Below, piece by piece: positions 11,598-19,597 of a stretch of DNA of 64,000 nucleotides. Source of the DNA: Roseomonas sp. E05. Its GTDB lineage: Bacteria > Pseudomonadota > Alphaproteobacteria > Acetobacterales > Acetobacteraceae. The DNA lies in assembly GCF_030063475.1 (NCBI RefSeq), contig NZ_JASIRT010000020.1:1-64000 (forward strand). Reading direction: 5' to 3'. The translations under genes and the position numbers were made by a program. Numbering within the stretch: position 1 is the first letter of the stretch; the number at the start of each line of letters is the position of its first letter. The notes below the pieces were generated by a model. It saw only the letters and a program-made list of their open reading frames with translations. It had not been told where the DNA came from and did not search any database.

Positions 11598-11739
11598 TCG
11601 TTCCTGCCTTCCCCATGCCGGGCGGTGGTTCTATGACGCCGGCATGTCCCTTGCCCACCCTGTCCTGCCGTCTGCCGCGGCGGGTGCCTTCGCACATTCC
11701 CGCGTCACGGCCCCTGCGGATCTGAGGGGCGGCCAGGGC

Positions 11740-12741
11740 ATGCCCCCGCATGGGCACCCTCACACGGCGCAGGTCAAGCCCCATGCACGCCGGCCGCTGC
11801 CGCTGCGCGTCGGCACCCGCGGCTCGCCGCTGGCGCTGTGGCAGACCCGCACCTTCCTCGACCGCATTCTGCATTTCTGTCCGGTGCTGCGGAATGCCAG
11901 TGCTTTCGAGGAACATGTCATCGCCACCTCCGGGGACCGCATCCAGGACCGGCGGCTGGCGGATATCGGCGGCAAGGGCCTGTTCGCCAAGGAAATCCAC
12001 GAGGCGCTGCTGGACGGCCGCATCGACTTCGCCGTGCACAGCCTGAAGGACCTGGAGACCGAGCTTCCTCCTGGCGTCGTGCTGGCCTGCACGATGACGC
12101 GGGAAGACGCGCGGGACGCCATGGTGCTGGGGCCGCGCTGCGGCGGGATCGAGGCCGCCGACCCGCTCGCCGCGATCCCGGCCGGTGCGCTGATCGGCAC
12201 CGCCAGCCTGCGGCGCCAGGCGCAGCTGCTGCACGCCCGGCCGGACCTGAAGGTGGGAATGATCCGCGGCAATGTCGGCTCGCGCCTCGGCAAGCTGGAG
12301 GCGGGCGAGTTCGACGGCACGCTGCTGGCGCTGGCCGGGCTGAAGCGGCTCGGGCTGGAGGCGCGCGCCTCGGTCGTGCTGGACCCGGAGGCGATGGTCC
12401 CGGCGGCGGGGCAGGGCATCGTCGGCATCACCGTGCGCGCCGCCGATGTTGAGCTGCACGAGCTGCTCGCCGGCATCGAGGACCGCGCCGCGCGCGCCGT
12501 CTCGCGCGCCGAGCGGGCGCTGCTGGCGGCGCTCGACGGCTCCTGCCGCACGCCGATCGGTGGCCATGCGCGGCTGCTGCCGACAGGCGAGCTGCACCTG
12601 ACCGGTCTGGTGGCCCGGCCGGATGGCAGCTTCCTGCTGAAGCGCAGCCTGCACGGCGCCGCGGCCGATGCCGAGCGCCTGGGCTGTGAACTGGGCGAGG
12701 GCCTGCGCGCCGACAGCCCGGCCGACATCTTCATCGCCTAG
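11740..12741 (+). CDS. hemC: Hydroxymethylbilane synthase (porphobilinogen deaminase) HemC
   Basis: Polymerises four porphobilinogen molecules to hydroxymethylbilane in heme synthesis. RVGTRGSPLALWQT is the N-terminal signature, SLKDLETELPPG the active-site loop, and GSCRTPIGGHA contains the cysteine that carries the dipyrromethane cofactor. The start is uncertain: this ATG (333 aa) has GAGGGG about ten bases upstream, while an in-frame ATG at 11644 would add 32 residues of low-complexity sequence with no clear ribosome binding site. First gene of hemC-hemD-mic60-hemY. Confidence 0.94.
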   Translation: MPPHGHPHTAQVKPHARRPLPLRVGTRGSPLALWQTRTFLDRILHFCPVLRNASAFEEHVIATSGDRIQDRRLADIGGKGLFAKEIHEALLDGRIDFAVHSLKDLETELPPGVVLACTMTREDARDAMVLGPRCGGIEAADPLAAIPAGALIGTASLRRQAQLLHARPDLKVGMIRGNVGSRLGKLEAGEFDGTLLALAGLKRLGLEARASVVLDPEAMVPAAGQGIVGITVRAADVELHELLAGIEDRAARAVSRAERALLAALDGSCRTPIGGHARLLPTGELHLTGLVARPDGSFLLKRSLHGAAADAERLGCELGEGLRADSPADIFIA

Positions 12742-12745
12742 CCCG

Positions 12746-13522
12746 GTGCGGGAGCCGCCCGCCGTCCTGATCACCCGGCCCGAGCCGGGCTGCGCCGAGA
12801 CGGCCGCCGCCGTGGCGGCGCTGGGCTGGCGACCGCTGCTGGCGCCTGCGCTGGTGCTGCAGCCCTTGCCGCCGGCGCCCGATCTTGGCTGCCCGGCCCA
12901 GGCGCTGCTGCTGCCCAGCCGCGCTGCCGCCCGTGCCCTGGCCGGGCGGCTGGACCCGGCCCTGCCGGTGCTGGCGGTGGGGAGCGGCACCGCCGCCGAG
13001 GCGCGCGCGGCGGGCTTCACCGACATCACGCCCGCTGAGGGCGAGGCCGCCACCCTGGCGGTTCTCGCGAGGGCGCGGCTCGATCCCGGGAGGGGTCCGT
13101 TGCTGCTGGCGGTGGGGCAGGGCTATGGCGCCGCCCTCGCCGCGGCCCTGCGCGGGCATGGCTTTGCAGTGCGCCGCCGGGTGGTCTACGCCGCCCGCCC
13201 CGCCGCCGCCCTTCCCGAATCGGCGCGGACGGCCCTGCGGCAGGGCTCGGCTCGGGCGGCGCTGTTCCTCTCGCCGCGCTCGGCCAGCATCACCCAGGCC
13301 CTGCTGCGGCGCAGCGGTCTTGCCGAAACCGTGCGCGGAATGGCGGCGTTCGCGTTGTCTCCGCGTATCGCGCGCACCCTGGCGGACATGCCTTGGCAAG
13401 CGATCCATGCTACGGCGATGCCTGATCCCTCGGCACTGCTGGCCCTGCTTGGCCCGGCGCCGGGGCGGGCGACGGAGACCGGGTACCCAGAACCGGAGAA
13501 CGAGGGGCAGGAGAGAGAATGA
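12746..13522 (+). CDS. hemD: Uroporphyrinogen-III synthase HemD
   Basis: 258-aa enzyme that cyclises hydroxymethylbilane with inversion of ring D. The family is poorly conserved; support comes from VLITRPEPGCAETAAAVAALG at the start, the LLPSRAAARAL and LFLSPRSASITQALL segments, and the position right after hemC. The GTG start follows the hemC stop by four bases. The C-terminal tail (RATETGYPEPENEGQERE) is hydrophilic and extends beyond the usual fold. It overlaps the next gene by four bases (ATGA). Confidence 0.9.
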   Translation: MREPPAVLITRPEPGCAETAAAVAALGWRPLLAPALVLQPLPPAPDLGCPAQALLLPSRAAARALAGRLDPALPVLAVGSGTAAEARAAGFTDITPAEGEAATLAVLARARLDPGRGPLLLAVGQGYGAALAAALRGHGFAVRRRVVYAARPAAALPESARTALRQGSARAALFLSPRSASITQALLRRSGLAETVRGMAAFALSPRIARTLADMPWQAIHATAMPDPSALLALLGPAPGRATETGYPEPENEGQERE

Positions 13523-15135
13523 CCGACACGCCGAAAGAGACCCCGAAGTCCGAGCCGGTGCCCGGCAGCCGCGAGAACGGGCCGCGCAAGCCGGGCCGCG
13601 ACAACCCGACCGTGCCGCCGCGCGCTCTGGGCGCGGCCGGCACGGCGAACCCGCCCGCCGGGCCGGCCGCGCAACCCGGCAAGGCCGCGGCGCCGGAGGC
13701 ATCGGCAAAGGATCCGGGGCTGGCGGTGCCGCCTCCACCCTCGGAGAGCGCGAAGCCGGTTTCCGCCGCGAACTCTCCGGCCAGCTCGCCACTCGGAAGC
13801 CCGCGCCTGGCGCAGGAGACCGGCAGCGGCGCGGCGAAGCCCGCCACCCCGGCCGCCGCATCGCCCCGGCCGCCGCAGGGCGCGCCGCCACCGGCCGGGG
13901 GAGGCGCCCGGCCGCCCGGCGGCACCACGCCACCGGGCGGTGGTGGTGGTGGCCGGCCGGCCAGCGGTCACGGACGCCGCGACCATCTGGCGCTGCCGGT
14001 GGCCGCGATCAGCGGCGTGCTCGCGCTGGCGGCGCTCGGCGTCAGCCTCTCCAACCGCGATTCCGATCAGCCCTCCACCGACCCCGCGCGCGTCGCGGCG
14101 CTGGAGCAGCGGGTGGAGGCCTTGCAGTCCGGCCCGGTGGCGCAGCTTGGCCAGACCGTCGGTGCGGTGCAACAGCAGCTCCAGGCCCTGCAGTCCGGCC
14201 CGCTGGCGCAGGCGGGGCAGCGCCTGGACGCCCTGGCAGCCACGCAGCAGCAGAACCAGCAGGCGCAGCAGCAGCGCCTCGATGCCCTGCAGCAGCGCGC
14301 CGACCAGGCGGCGCAGCAGCTGGCGGCGCAGCAGAAGCAGCTCGAAGAACAGGCCAGCGAGCGCGAGGCCTTCCAGAACCGCATGACCGGGCGCATCGAG
14401 CAGGCCGAGCGCAACTTCTCGCAAAGCATCGACAGCGCCCGCTCTCAGCTGGAGCAGCGCATCGAGCAGCGCATTGCGGCGGCGGAACAGGCGCTCAATC
14501 CCCGCTTCTCCGCGGTCGAGACTGCCATGCAGCAGCGCATCGCCTCCGCCGAGGAAGCAGCGCGCCAGCGCATGCAGGAGCGCGACAAGGCGCTCGACGA
14601 GCGCTTCGCCACCCTGGAGAAGCGCGAGAGCCGCCTCAACGATGCCGAGCGGCGCCTGAACCGCCTGATCGCCACCACCGCGACGGAAAGTGCCCTGGAA
14701 GCCGGGCGGCCGCTGGGCCATGCGCTCTCCACCCTGCCCGAGGACGTGCCGCCGGCGCTGCGCCGCTATGCCGACACCGCACCGCCCACCGAGGCCAGCC
14801 TGCGCCTCGCCTTCGAGGACGCCGCCCGCGAGGCGCGCGCCAGCTCGCAGCCGTCCGGCGAGGGGCAGAGCGTCTGGGAATCCGCGGCGAACCGGCTCGG
14901 CAATCTCGTCACCGTCCGGCGCGGCGACAACGTCGTCTGGGGCGACCCGGCCGGCAGCCAGCTGGAGGCGGCGCGCCGGGCGCTCGATGCCGGCGACCTG
15001 CGCGGTGCGGTGAAGCAGGTCGAGGGCCTGCCGGACTCCGCCAAGGCGCCGATGCAGGACTGGCTCGACCGGGCGCACGGCCTGCTCGCCGCGCGTGACG
15101 CGCTGCAGCAGCTCCGCGCCGGAGGGCAGGGCTGA
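13519..15135 (+). CDS. Alphaproteobacterial Mic60 / mitofilin-like inner-membrane protein
   Basis: 538-aa single-span membrane protein. The first 150 residues are a Pro/Ala/Gly-rich disordered segment, one membrane helix follows near residues 156-176 (ALPVAAISGVLALAALGVSL), then a long coiled coil rich in Gln/Ala/Glu (about 190-400) and a C-terminal helical domain from about 435. This architecture and the place between hemD and hemY are those of bacterial Mic60, the relative of mitochondrial MICOS Mic60, reported to lie in heme operons of alphaproteobacteria. In mitochondria the family shapes crista junctions; in bacteria a role in intracytoplasmic membranes and outer-membrane contacts has been proposed. 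Coupled to both neighbours by overlaps. Confidence 0.85.
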   Translation: MTDTPKETPKSEPVPGSRENGPRKPGRDNPTVPPRALGAAGTANPPAGPAAQPGKAAAPEASAKDPGLAVPPPPSESAKPVSAANSPASSPLGSPRLAQETGSGAAKPATPAAASPRPPQGAPPPAGGGARPPGGTTPPGGGGGGRPASGHGRRDHLALPVAAISGVLALAALGVSLSNRDSDQPSTDPARVAALEQRVEALQSGPVAQLGQTVGAVQQQLQALQSGPLAQAGQRLDALAATQQQNQQAQQQRLDALQQRADQAAQQLAAQQKQLEEQASEREAFQNRMTGRIEQAERNFSQSIDSARSQLEQRIEQRIAAAEQALNPRFSAVETAMQQRIASAEEAARQRMQERDKALDERFATLEKRESRLNDAERRLNRLIATTATESALEAGRPLGHALSTLPEDVPPALRRYADTAPPTEASLRLAFEDAAREARASSQPSGEGQSVWESAANRLGNLVTVRRGDNVVWGDPAGSQLEAARRALDAGDLRGAVKQVEGLPDSAKAPMQDWLDRAHGLLAARDALQQLRAGGQG

Positions 15136-16385
15136 TGCGCCGCGCCATCTGGCTGCTGCTCGTCTGCGTCATCGGCGTCGGCCTCGCCTGGGTGCTGATG
15201 CGCATGGGTGGCGTGGTCGAGGTGCGCGTCGGCGACACCTTCATCGGCCTCTCGCTGCCGATCCTGCTGCTGCTGCTGGCGGTGCTGTTCCTGGTGCTGC
15301 ACGGCATCATCGTCGGCCTCCGCGCGCTGGTGAGCTGGCCGGCCCGCATGCGTGCCCGCCGCGCCGCGCGCAACCGGGAGAAGGGCGAGGCGGCGCTGAC
15401 CCGCGCCCTCGTCTCCCTTGCCGCCGGCTCCGCCGATGCGGCGCGCGGCGAGGTGCGCAAGGCCCGCTCGCTGATGGGCGACACCCCGCAGCTGCTGCTG
15501 CTGACCGCCGAGGCCGAGCGCATGGCCGGGCGCGAGGAGGGCGCGGCCGAGGCTTTCCAGGCGCTGGCCAAGCGCGAGGATTCCCGCTTTCTCGGGCTGC
15601 GCGGCCTGCTGCGGCAGGCGATCCAGCGCAAGGACTGGCCGGCGGCGCAGGCGCTCGCCCGCGAGGCCGAGGCGGCCTACCCCAATGCGGCCTGGCTGCG
15701 CGAGGAGCGCGCCGTGCTGGCCCTGCGCACGCAGGACTGGCGCGAGGCCCTGGCCCTGGCCGCGCCGGACACCCCGCGCGCGCCGCTGGCCCTGGCCGCC
15801 GCCAGCCAGGAGCCGGACGCCACCCGCGCCGCCGAGCTGGAGAAGCAGGCCTTCCAGGCCGACCCCGGCTTCACCCCCGCCGTGCTGGCGCATGCGGCGC
15901 GGATGGGCGCCACCGGCAGCCCGCGTCGCGCCCGCAGCGTGCTGGAGGCCGGCTGGGCCACCGCGCCGCATCCGCAGATCGCCGAAGCCTATCTGGAAGG
16001 CGAGGCGGAGCCGCTGGCGCGGGTCAAGCTGGCCGAGACCCTGGTGCACGGCAACCGCACCCACCCCGAAAGCCGCCTGCTGCTGGCGCGGGCGGCGCTG
16101 GCCGCCGGGCTGACCGGGCGCGCGCGCACCGAATTGGAGGCGCTGGTCGAATCCGGCGCCGCCGACGCGCGGGCCTATCTGCTGCTCGTCGAGCTGGAGC
16201 AGGTGGAGCATGGCGACAGCCCCGTCGCCCGCACCGCCGAGGCCAAGTGGCTGCGCGCCGCCACCACCGCCGCGCCCGAGCCGCGCTGGCGCTGCGGCCA
16301 TTGCGGCAAGGTGCATGCGCGCTGGGCGCCGGTCTGCGACGCCTGCGGCACGCCGGGGCGCATCACCTGGACCCAGGCGGGCTGA
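15135..16385 (+). CDS. hemY: HemY-type TPR membrane protein of the heme operon
   Basis: 416-aa protein with two N-terminal membrane segments (about 4-24 and 42-65), a helical TPR-like repeat region, and a C-terminal zinc-ribbon-like pair of CxxC motifs (WRCGHCGKVH and VCDACGTPG). It corresponds to the HemY N-terminal family found at the end of heme operons; its biochemical role is not settled and it is not protoporphyrinogen oxidase. The start overlaps the mic60 stop by one base. The C-terminal ribbon is typical of the alphaproteobacterial version. Confidence 0.88.
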   Translation: MRRAIWLLLVCVIGVGLAWVLMRMGGVVEVRVGDTFIGLSLPILLLLLAVLFLVLHGIIVGLRALVSWPARMRARRAARNREKGEAALTRALVSLAAGSADAARGEVRKARSLMGDTPQLLLLTAEAERMAGREEGAAEAFQALAKREDSRFLGLRGLLRQAIQRKDWPAAQALAREAEAAYPNAAWLREERAVLALRTQDWREALALAAPDTPRAPLALAAASQEPDATRAAELEKQAFQADPGFTPAVLAHAARMGATGSPRRARSVLEAGWATAPHPQIAEAYLEGEAEPLARVKLAETLVHGNRTHPESRLLLARAALAAGLTGRARTELEALVESGAADARAYLLLVELEQVEHGDSPVARTAEAKWLRAATTAAPEPRWRCGHCGKVHARWAPVCDACGTPGRITWTQAG

Positions 16386-16392
16386 AACGCCT

Positions 16393-16445
16393 GCGAGGGG
16401 GCGCCGCCCCCTCGCGCTCCCCTGCCAGGAAACCGAGTTTCCTGG
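16393..16445. terminator. Two tandem hairpins between convergent genes
   Basis: The first hairpin has a perfect 10-bp stem (GCGAGGGGGC with GCCCCCTCGC, loop of 3, 16393-16415). The second has a perfect 9-bp stem (CCAGGAAAC with GTTTCCTGG, loop of 3, 16425-16445). They lie between hemY and the convergent small gene and probably stop transcription from both sides. Neither has a long T-run. Confidence 0.6.
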
Positions 16446-16473
16446 ACCTTCCATCAGTTCGCAGGCGCTGGTC

Positions 16474-16911
16474 TCAGCGCAGCGGGTTGGTCAGCAAAAG
16501 GCCGGCACGGCGGAAGATGCAGGCCAGGCTCAGCGCGGCGCCCGTGGCATTGTAGGCCGGGGCAGGCGGCAGCAGCCGCAGGAAGGCCGCCAGGGCCTCG
16601 CGGCGCGGACCGCGCTGCGCCAGCGAGAAGCCGAGCAGCAAGGCCGGCTCGTCGCCCTCGAGGCAGGGCGCCAGCGGGCAGCCCAGCGCGAAGCGATGAC
16701 CGCCCGCCCGCAGCACGGCATCCAGCGCCGGCGCCGCCGCGCCCACCTCCTCCGTGACCAGGGGAAGCCGGGCCGCGGAGAGCGCCGGGTGGCCCCGCCG
16801 GGCGGCATCGGCCCAGGTCCGCATACCCTCCACCAGCAGCGCCTCGGCCAGCGGCAGCGAAGTGACCGGGGCCACCTGCCAGGGCCAGGTGGGAAGTCCA
16901 TGTGTCGCCAT
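16474..16911 (-). CDS. Hypothetical protein, 145 aa
   Basis: I do not recognise the family. The product MATHGLPTWPWQVAP... is Ala/Leu-rich and predicted cytoplasmic; it has no clear signal peptide. Two cysteines (LGCPLAPCLEG) sit mid-protein and a weakly hydrophobic C-terminal segment (ALSLACIFRRAGLLLTN) might touch the membrane. The start was chosen for the GAGGG eight bases upstream; the frame could extend 20 codons more. It follows the poly-proline gene on the same strand by about 75 bases and may be co-transcribed. Confidence 0.6.
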   Translation of the reverse strand: MATHGLPTWPWQVAPVTSLPLAEALLVEGMRTWADAARRGHPALSAARLPLVTEEVGAAAPALDAVLRAGGHRFALGCPLAPCLEGDEPALLLGFSLAQRGPRREALAAFLRLLPPAPAYNATGAALSLACIFRRAGLLLTNPLR

Positions 16912-16986
16912 GGCGGGATCCCTCGGCAATGCGAACCCGGCCAGCTTGCGGCAGATGAGAATCAGTTGCAAGTCTGGGGAGGCCCT

Positions 16987-18630
16987 TCAGGGCAGGCCGA
17001 GGATGTCCTCCCCCGGGGGATGGACGGCAATGGCCTCCTGCGCGAGGCGCAGTGCCACTTCGCCCCGGTCCAGCACATGGGTGCTGAGCAGCGTCATCCA
17101 GTGCACCAGTATGGCGGCATCCGGATCCTGGTTCATCGCCACCCGGTAGAGTCCGCTGACATAAGCCGCGTCGGTCTGCATGGCATGCAGCGCCTGCGCC
17201 TCGGGCGAGGCCGCAAGGACATGCACCAGCTGGTCCGGGCCCAGTGCGCCGCTGCCGAGCTGCTGCACCCAGAGCATGAGATCGCCCGCGGAAGGGGGGC
17301 GGCCCAGCAGCATTTCATGCAGTTCGGAGACGAGCAGCGCATTCGTCTCCGTCGTCGCGGCCGGGTTGAGGGTGCCGTTGCCCCCCGCCGCCGCGGGCAT
17401 CGAGAAATCGCCGATGAGGTGGAACACGAAATTCTCCGTCTCCACCGTCTGACCCAGGCCCATATGGGTGAGGGCCGTCAACATCGGTGGATCGGTCAGC
17501 GCGCCCAGTGCGCCCGCATGCGCCTCGAGGAAGCCGCGCACCAGGTCCGCCAGCAGCGGCCCTTCGCCGGACTGGCTGATCCAGAGCCCAGGCGCCGAGG
17601 ACTGCAGCAGCACGCCCGCCAGCATCTCCTGGAGCGGCAGGACAGCGGCTCCGCCCGTCATCAGTGCGCCGCTGACGGCCTGGAGCACCTCTTGCGGTGC
17701 CAGCCAGACGATCTGCCCCGCCGATAGCTCCAGGTGGATGCTTCCGTCCGGCGTGGCGATGCTGTGCTCCGCCTGCCAGTGGAGCTTCAGCTCGCCCAGC
17801 AGCGTCGTCTCCGCCCTGGCCAGGATCTCCAGCCGTTCCACCGGCGGGGCGGGAGGAGGTGGATCGGTATGCCCCTCAGCCGGAGGCGGAGGTGGTGGAG
17901 GCGGAGGAGGCGGAGGTGGCGGAGGTGGCGGAGGTGGCGGAGGTGGTGGAGGCGGGGGTGGCGGTGGGGGGGGCAGGGCGGGGGGAGCGGGCTGGGTATC
18001 GAGATCGGTGGCGTTCAACACCACCACGTCCAGCAGGAAGCTTGCCTCGTGCTTGCCGTCGGAGACCTCGATCATCACCTGCCGCGTGGTGCCGCCCTCG
18101 CGCAGCAGATCCACACCATCCCGCAGCTTCAGGATGTTGCCATCCTTCAGCTCGAAATAGGCCTCGTCCGGCCAGACCACGCGATAGGTCAGCTGGCTCG
18201 TGTAGGTGTCCGGATCGCTGCCCTGGATGCGCCCGATCTCGGCGCCGATGTCGTTTTCCAGCACCGTCCCGCCAGTGGCGAAGACCACCCGGCGCGGCGG
18301 CGCATCATCCAGGTCCTGCAGGGTGACGGACCAGCTCTGGCCGAGATCCTGCCAGCCGGTGGCGAGCTGCACGGAAAGACCGAAATTGAGGACGGGATCG
18401 GTGCCCAGCGGCAGCGCGTAGGACTCGCGGTCGAACACCATGGCCGGCAGGATGGTGATGGTGCCGGTCAGGCGGTCGAGCGTCGCCTCGAACAGCTTCG
18501 CGTCCGGCCCGGTGAGGGCGACGTCCAGCACTTCCGGCCCCACCACCGAGAGGGTGCCGACCCAGTCGCCCGGGCGGGCATTCTCGAAGATGGTGCTCGG
18601 CACGTTGCCCGAAACCAGCAAAGCCACCAA
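16987..18630 (-). CDS. Surface-type protein with cadherin-like N-terminus, poly-proline linker and DUF4214-like C-terminus
   Basis: 547-aa protein in three parts. The N-terminal ~210 residues resemble cadherin-like repeats of secreted adhesins (SGNVPSTIFENARPGDWVGT; DRESYALPLG; GRIQGSDPDTYTSQLTY). A run of 31 consecutive prolines follows (residues about 220-250). The C-terminal ~120 residues contain two DUF4214-like units (SELHEMLLGRPPSAGDLMLW; YVSGLYRVAMNQDPDAAILV), a module seen in secreted and S-layer-associated proteins. There is no signal peptide, so export by a type I system is plausible but no transporter is adjacent. The start is TTG (GGAG seven bases upstream) or the GTG just after it. 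Confidence 0.75.
   Translation of the reverse strand: MVALLVSGNVPSTIFENARPGDWVGTLSVVGPEVLDVALTGPDAKLFEATLDRLTGTITILPAMVFDRESYALPLGTDPVLNFGLSVQLATGWQDLGQSWSVTLQDLDDAPPRRVVFATGGTVLENDIGAEIGRIQGSDPDTYTSQLTYRVVWPDEAYFELKDGNILKLRDGVDLLREGGTTRQVMIEVSDGKHEASFLLDVVVLNATDLDTQPAPPALPPPPPPPPPPPPPPPPPPPPPPPPPPPPPPPAEGHTDPPPPAPPVERLEILARAETTLLGELKLHWQAEHSIATPDGSIHLELSAGQIVWLAPQEVLQAVSGALMTGGAAVLPLQEMLAGVLLQSSAPGLWISQSGEGPLLADLVRGFLEAHAGALGALTDPPMLTALTHMGLGQTVETENFVFHLIGDFSMPAAAGGNGTLNPAATTETNALLVSELHEMLLGRPPSAGDLMLWVQQLGSGALGPDQLVHVLAASPEAQALHAMQTDAAYVSGLYRVAMNQDPDAAILVHWMTLLSTHVLDRGEVALRLAQEAIAVHPPGEDILGLP
17881..17973 (-). repeat. Coding repeat for 31 consecutive prolines
   Basis: Ninety-three bases made only of CCN codons on the minus strand (CCG, CCT, CCA, CCC in mixed order). 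On the plus strand it reads as an imperfect tandem GGAGGTGGC-type repeat. The frame is kept across the whole tract. Codon mixing argues for selection on the protein rather than a fresh DNA slippage product, although length variation between strains would be expected. Translation of such a run needs elongation factor P. Confidence 0.9.
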
Positions 18631-18690
18631 GGTGCTGCTCCATGTTCCATCCTGGAGCGGGGCAGCATCGGCGGCGGCGGTGAACGAAGC

Positions 18691-19455
18691 CTAAGCGGCG
18701 GGTGCCTGCGCCAGGATGCGCCAGGCGAGCCCGGCCAGCATGGTGGCGTTGAGCGCGAAGAGGGCAGCACTGGCCAGCCGCAGCCGCGGGCCGGCGCGCC
18801 GCCCGAAGAAGCGCCCGACCAGCGCGACGCCGACCAGGGCCGGTACCGTGCCGGCGCAGAAGGCCGCCATGCCCAGCGCGCCGCCGAGGGCGCTGCCCGC
18901 GGCGGCGGCGGCGGCCAGGGCGCCATAGAGCAGGCCGCAGGGCAGGGCGGAGAGCAGCAGGCCGAGCGCCATGCCGCGCCAGCCGCCCGGCGCCGCCAGC
19001 AGCGTGCCGAGCCAGCGGGCCGGTGCGGCCGGCAGGCGGAAGGCGGGCAGGCGGGGGATGGGCAGGTGTGGCAGCATCGCGCCCAGCCGGCCGGAAGCCT
19101 GCGCCAGCATGAACAGCGCCGCCGTCAGCAGCAGACCCGCCAGCACGAAGCGCAGCGCCCCGAGCTGTCCGCCCGCCAGCCCCGCAAGGCCACCGGCCAG
19201 CCCGCCCAGCGTCGCGTAGCCAGCGGTCCGCCCGAGGTGGTAAGGCAGCAGTGCGGCGCCCGCGAGCCGTGCCAGCAGGGTGCCGCCGGCGCTCCGCTCG
19301 GCGCCCGCCGCCGCCTGTGCCAGGACGAAGGGCGCGCACATGCCGGCGCAATGGGTCAGGCCGCCGCCCAGCCCGGCCAGGAACAGCGCGCCCATCAGGG
19401 TGGCGAGCCCGCCCGGACCGAGGGCGGCGAGATCGTGCAGGCAATTGGCGATCAT
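18691..19455 (-). CDS. TauE/SafE (UreH-like) membrane transporter
   Basis: 254-aa protein with about six membrane segments. The first helix carries GGLTHCAGMCAPFVLAQA, a THCxGMC motif characteristic of the UreH/TauE-SafE-like group often found next to cytochrome oxidase and metal-handling genes. Members are thought to move sulfite, organosulfur compounds or metal ions; the substrate here is unknown. The start at MIANCLHDLA places the first helix normally; the frame could begin 16 codons earlier. It is 60 bases upstream of the poly-proline gene on the same strand. Confidence 0.83.
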   Translation of the reverse strand: MIANCLHDLAALGPGGLATLMGALFLAGLGGGLTHCAGMCAPFVLAQAAAGAERSAGGTLLARLAGAALLPYHLGRTAGYATLGGLAGGLAGLAGGQLGALRFVLAGLLLTAALFMLAQASGRLGAMLPHLPIPRLPAFRLPAAPARWLGTLLAAPGGWRGMALGLLLSALPCGLLYGALAAAAAAGSALGGALGMAAFCAGTVPALVGVALVGRFFGRRAGPRLRLASAALFALNATMLAGLAWRILAQAPAA

Positions 19456-19597
19456 GCCCGAAGCTTCGCATGGCGGCGCACGGCACGCCTTGCTGCAGAT
19501 CAAGCGGCACCGTCCGGAGCACCGGGTGGAAAGGCTTCTTAATCACTTCTCGCGATAATGCGCGCAACCGCAACCGATCCCTTGCCGGGAGTTCGCC

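Noticed and set aside
17881-17973. GGAGGTGGC-like repeats as a CRISPR array or noncoding microsatellite
   Set aside because: There are no spacers and the tract is entirely in frame as proline codons within a longer coding sequence.
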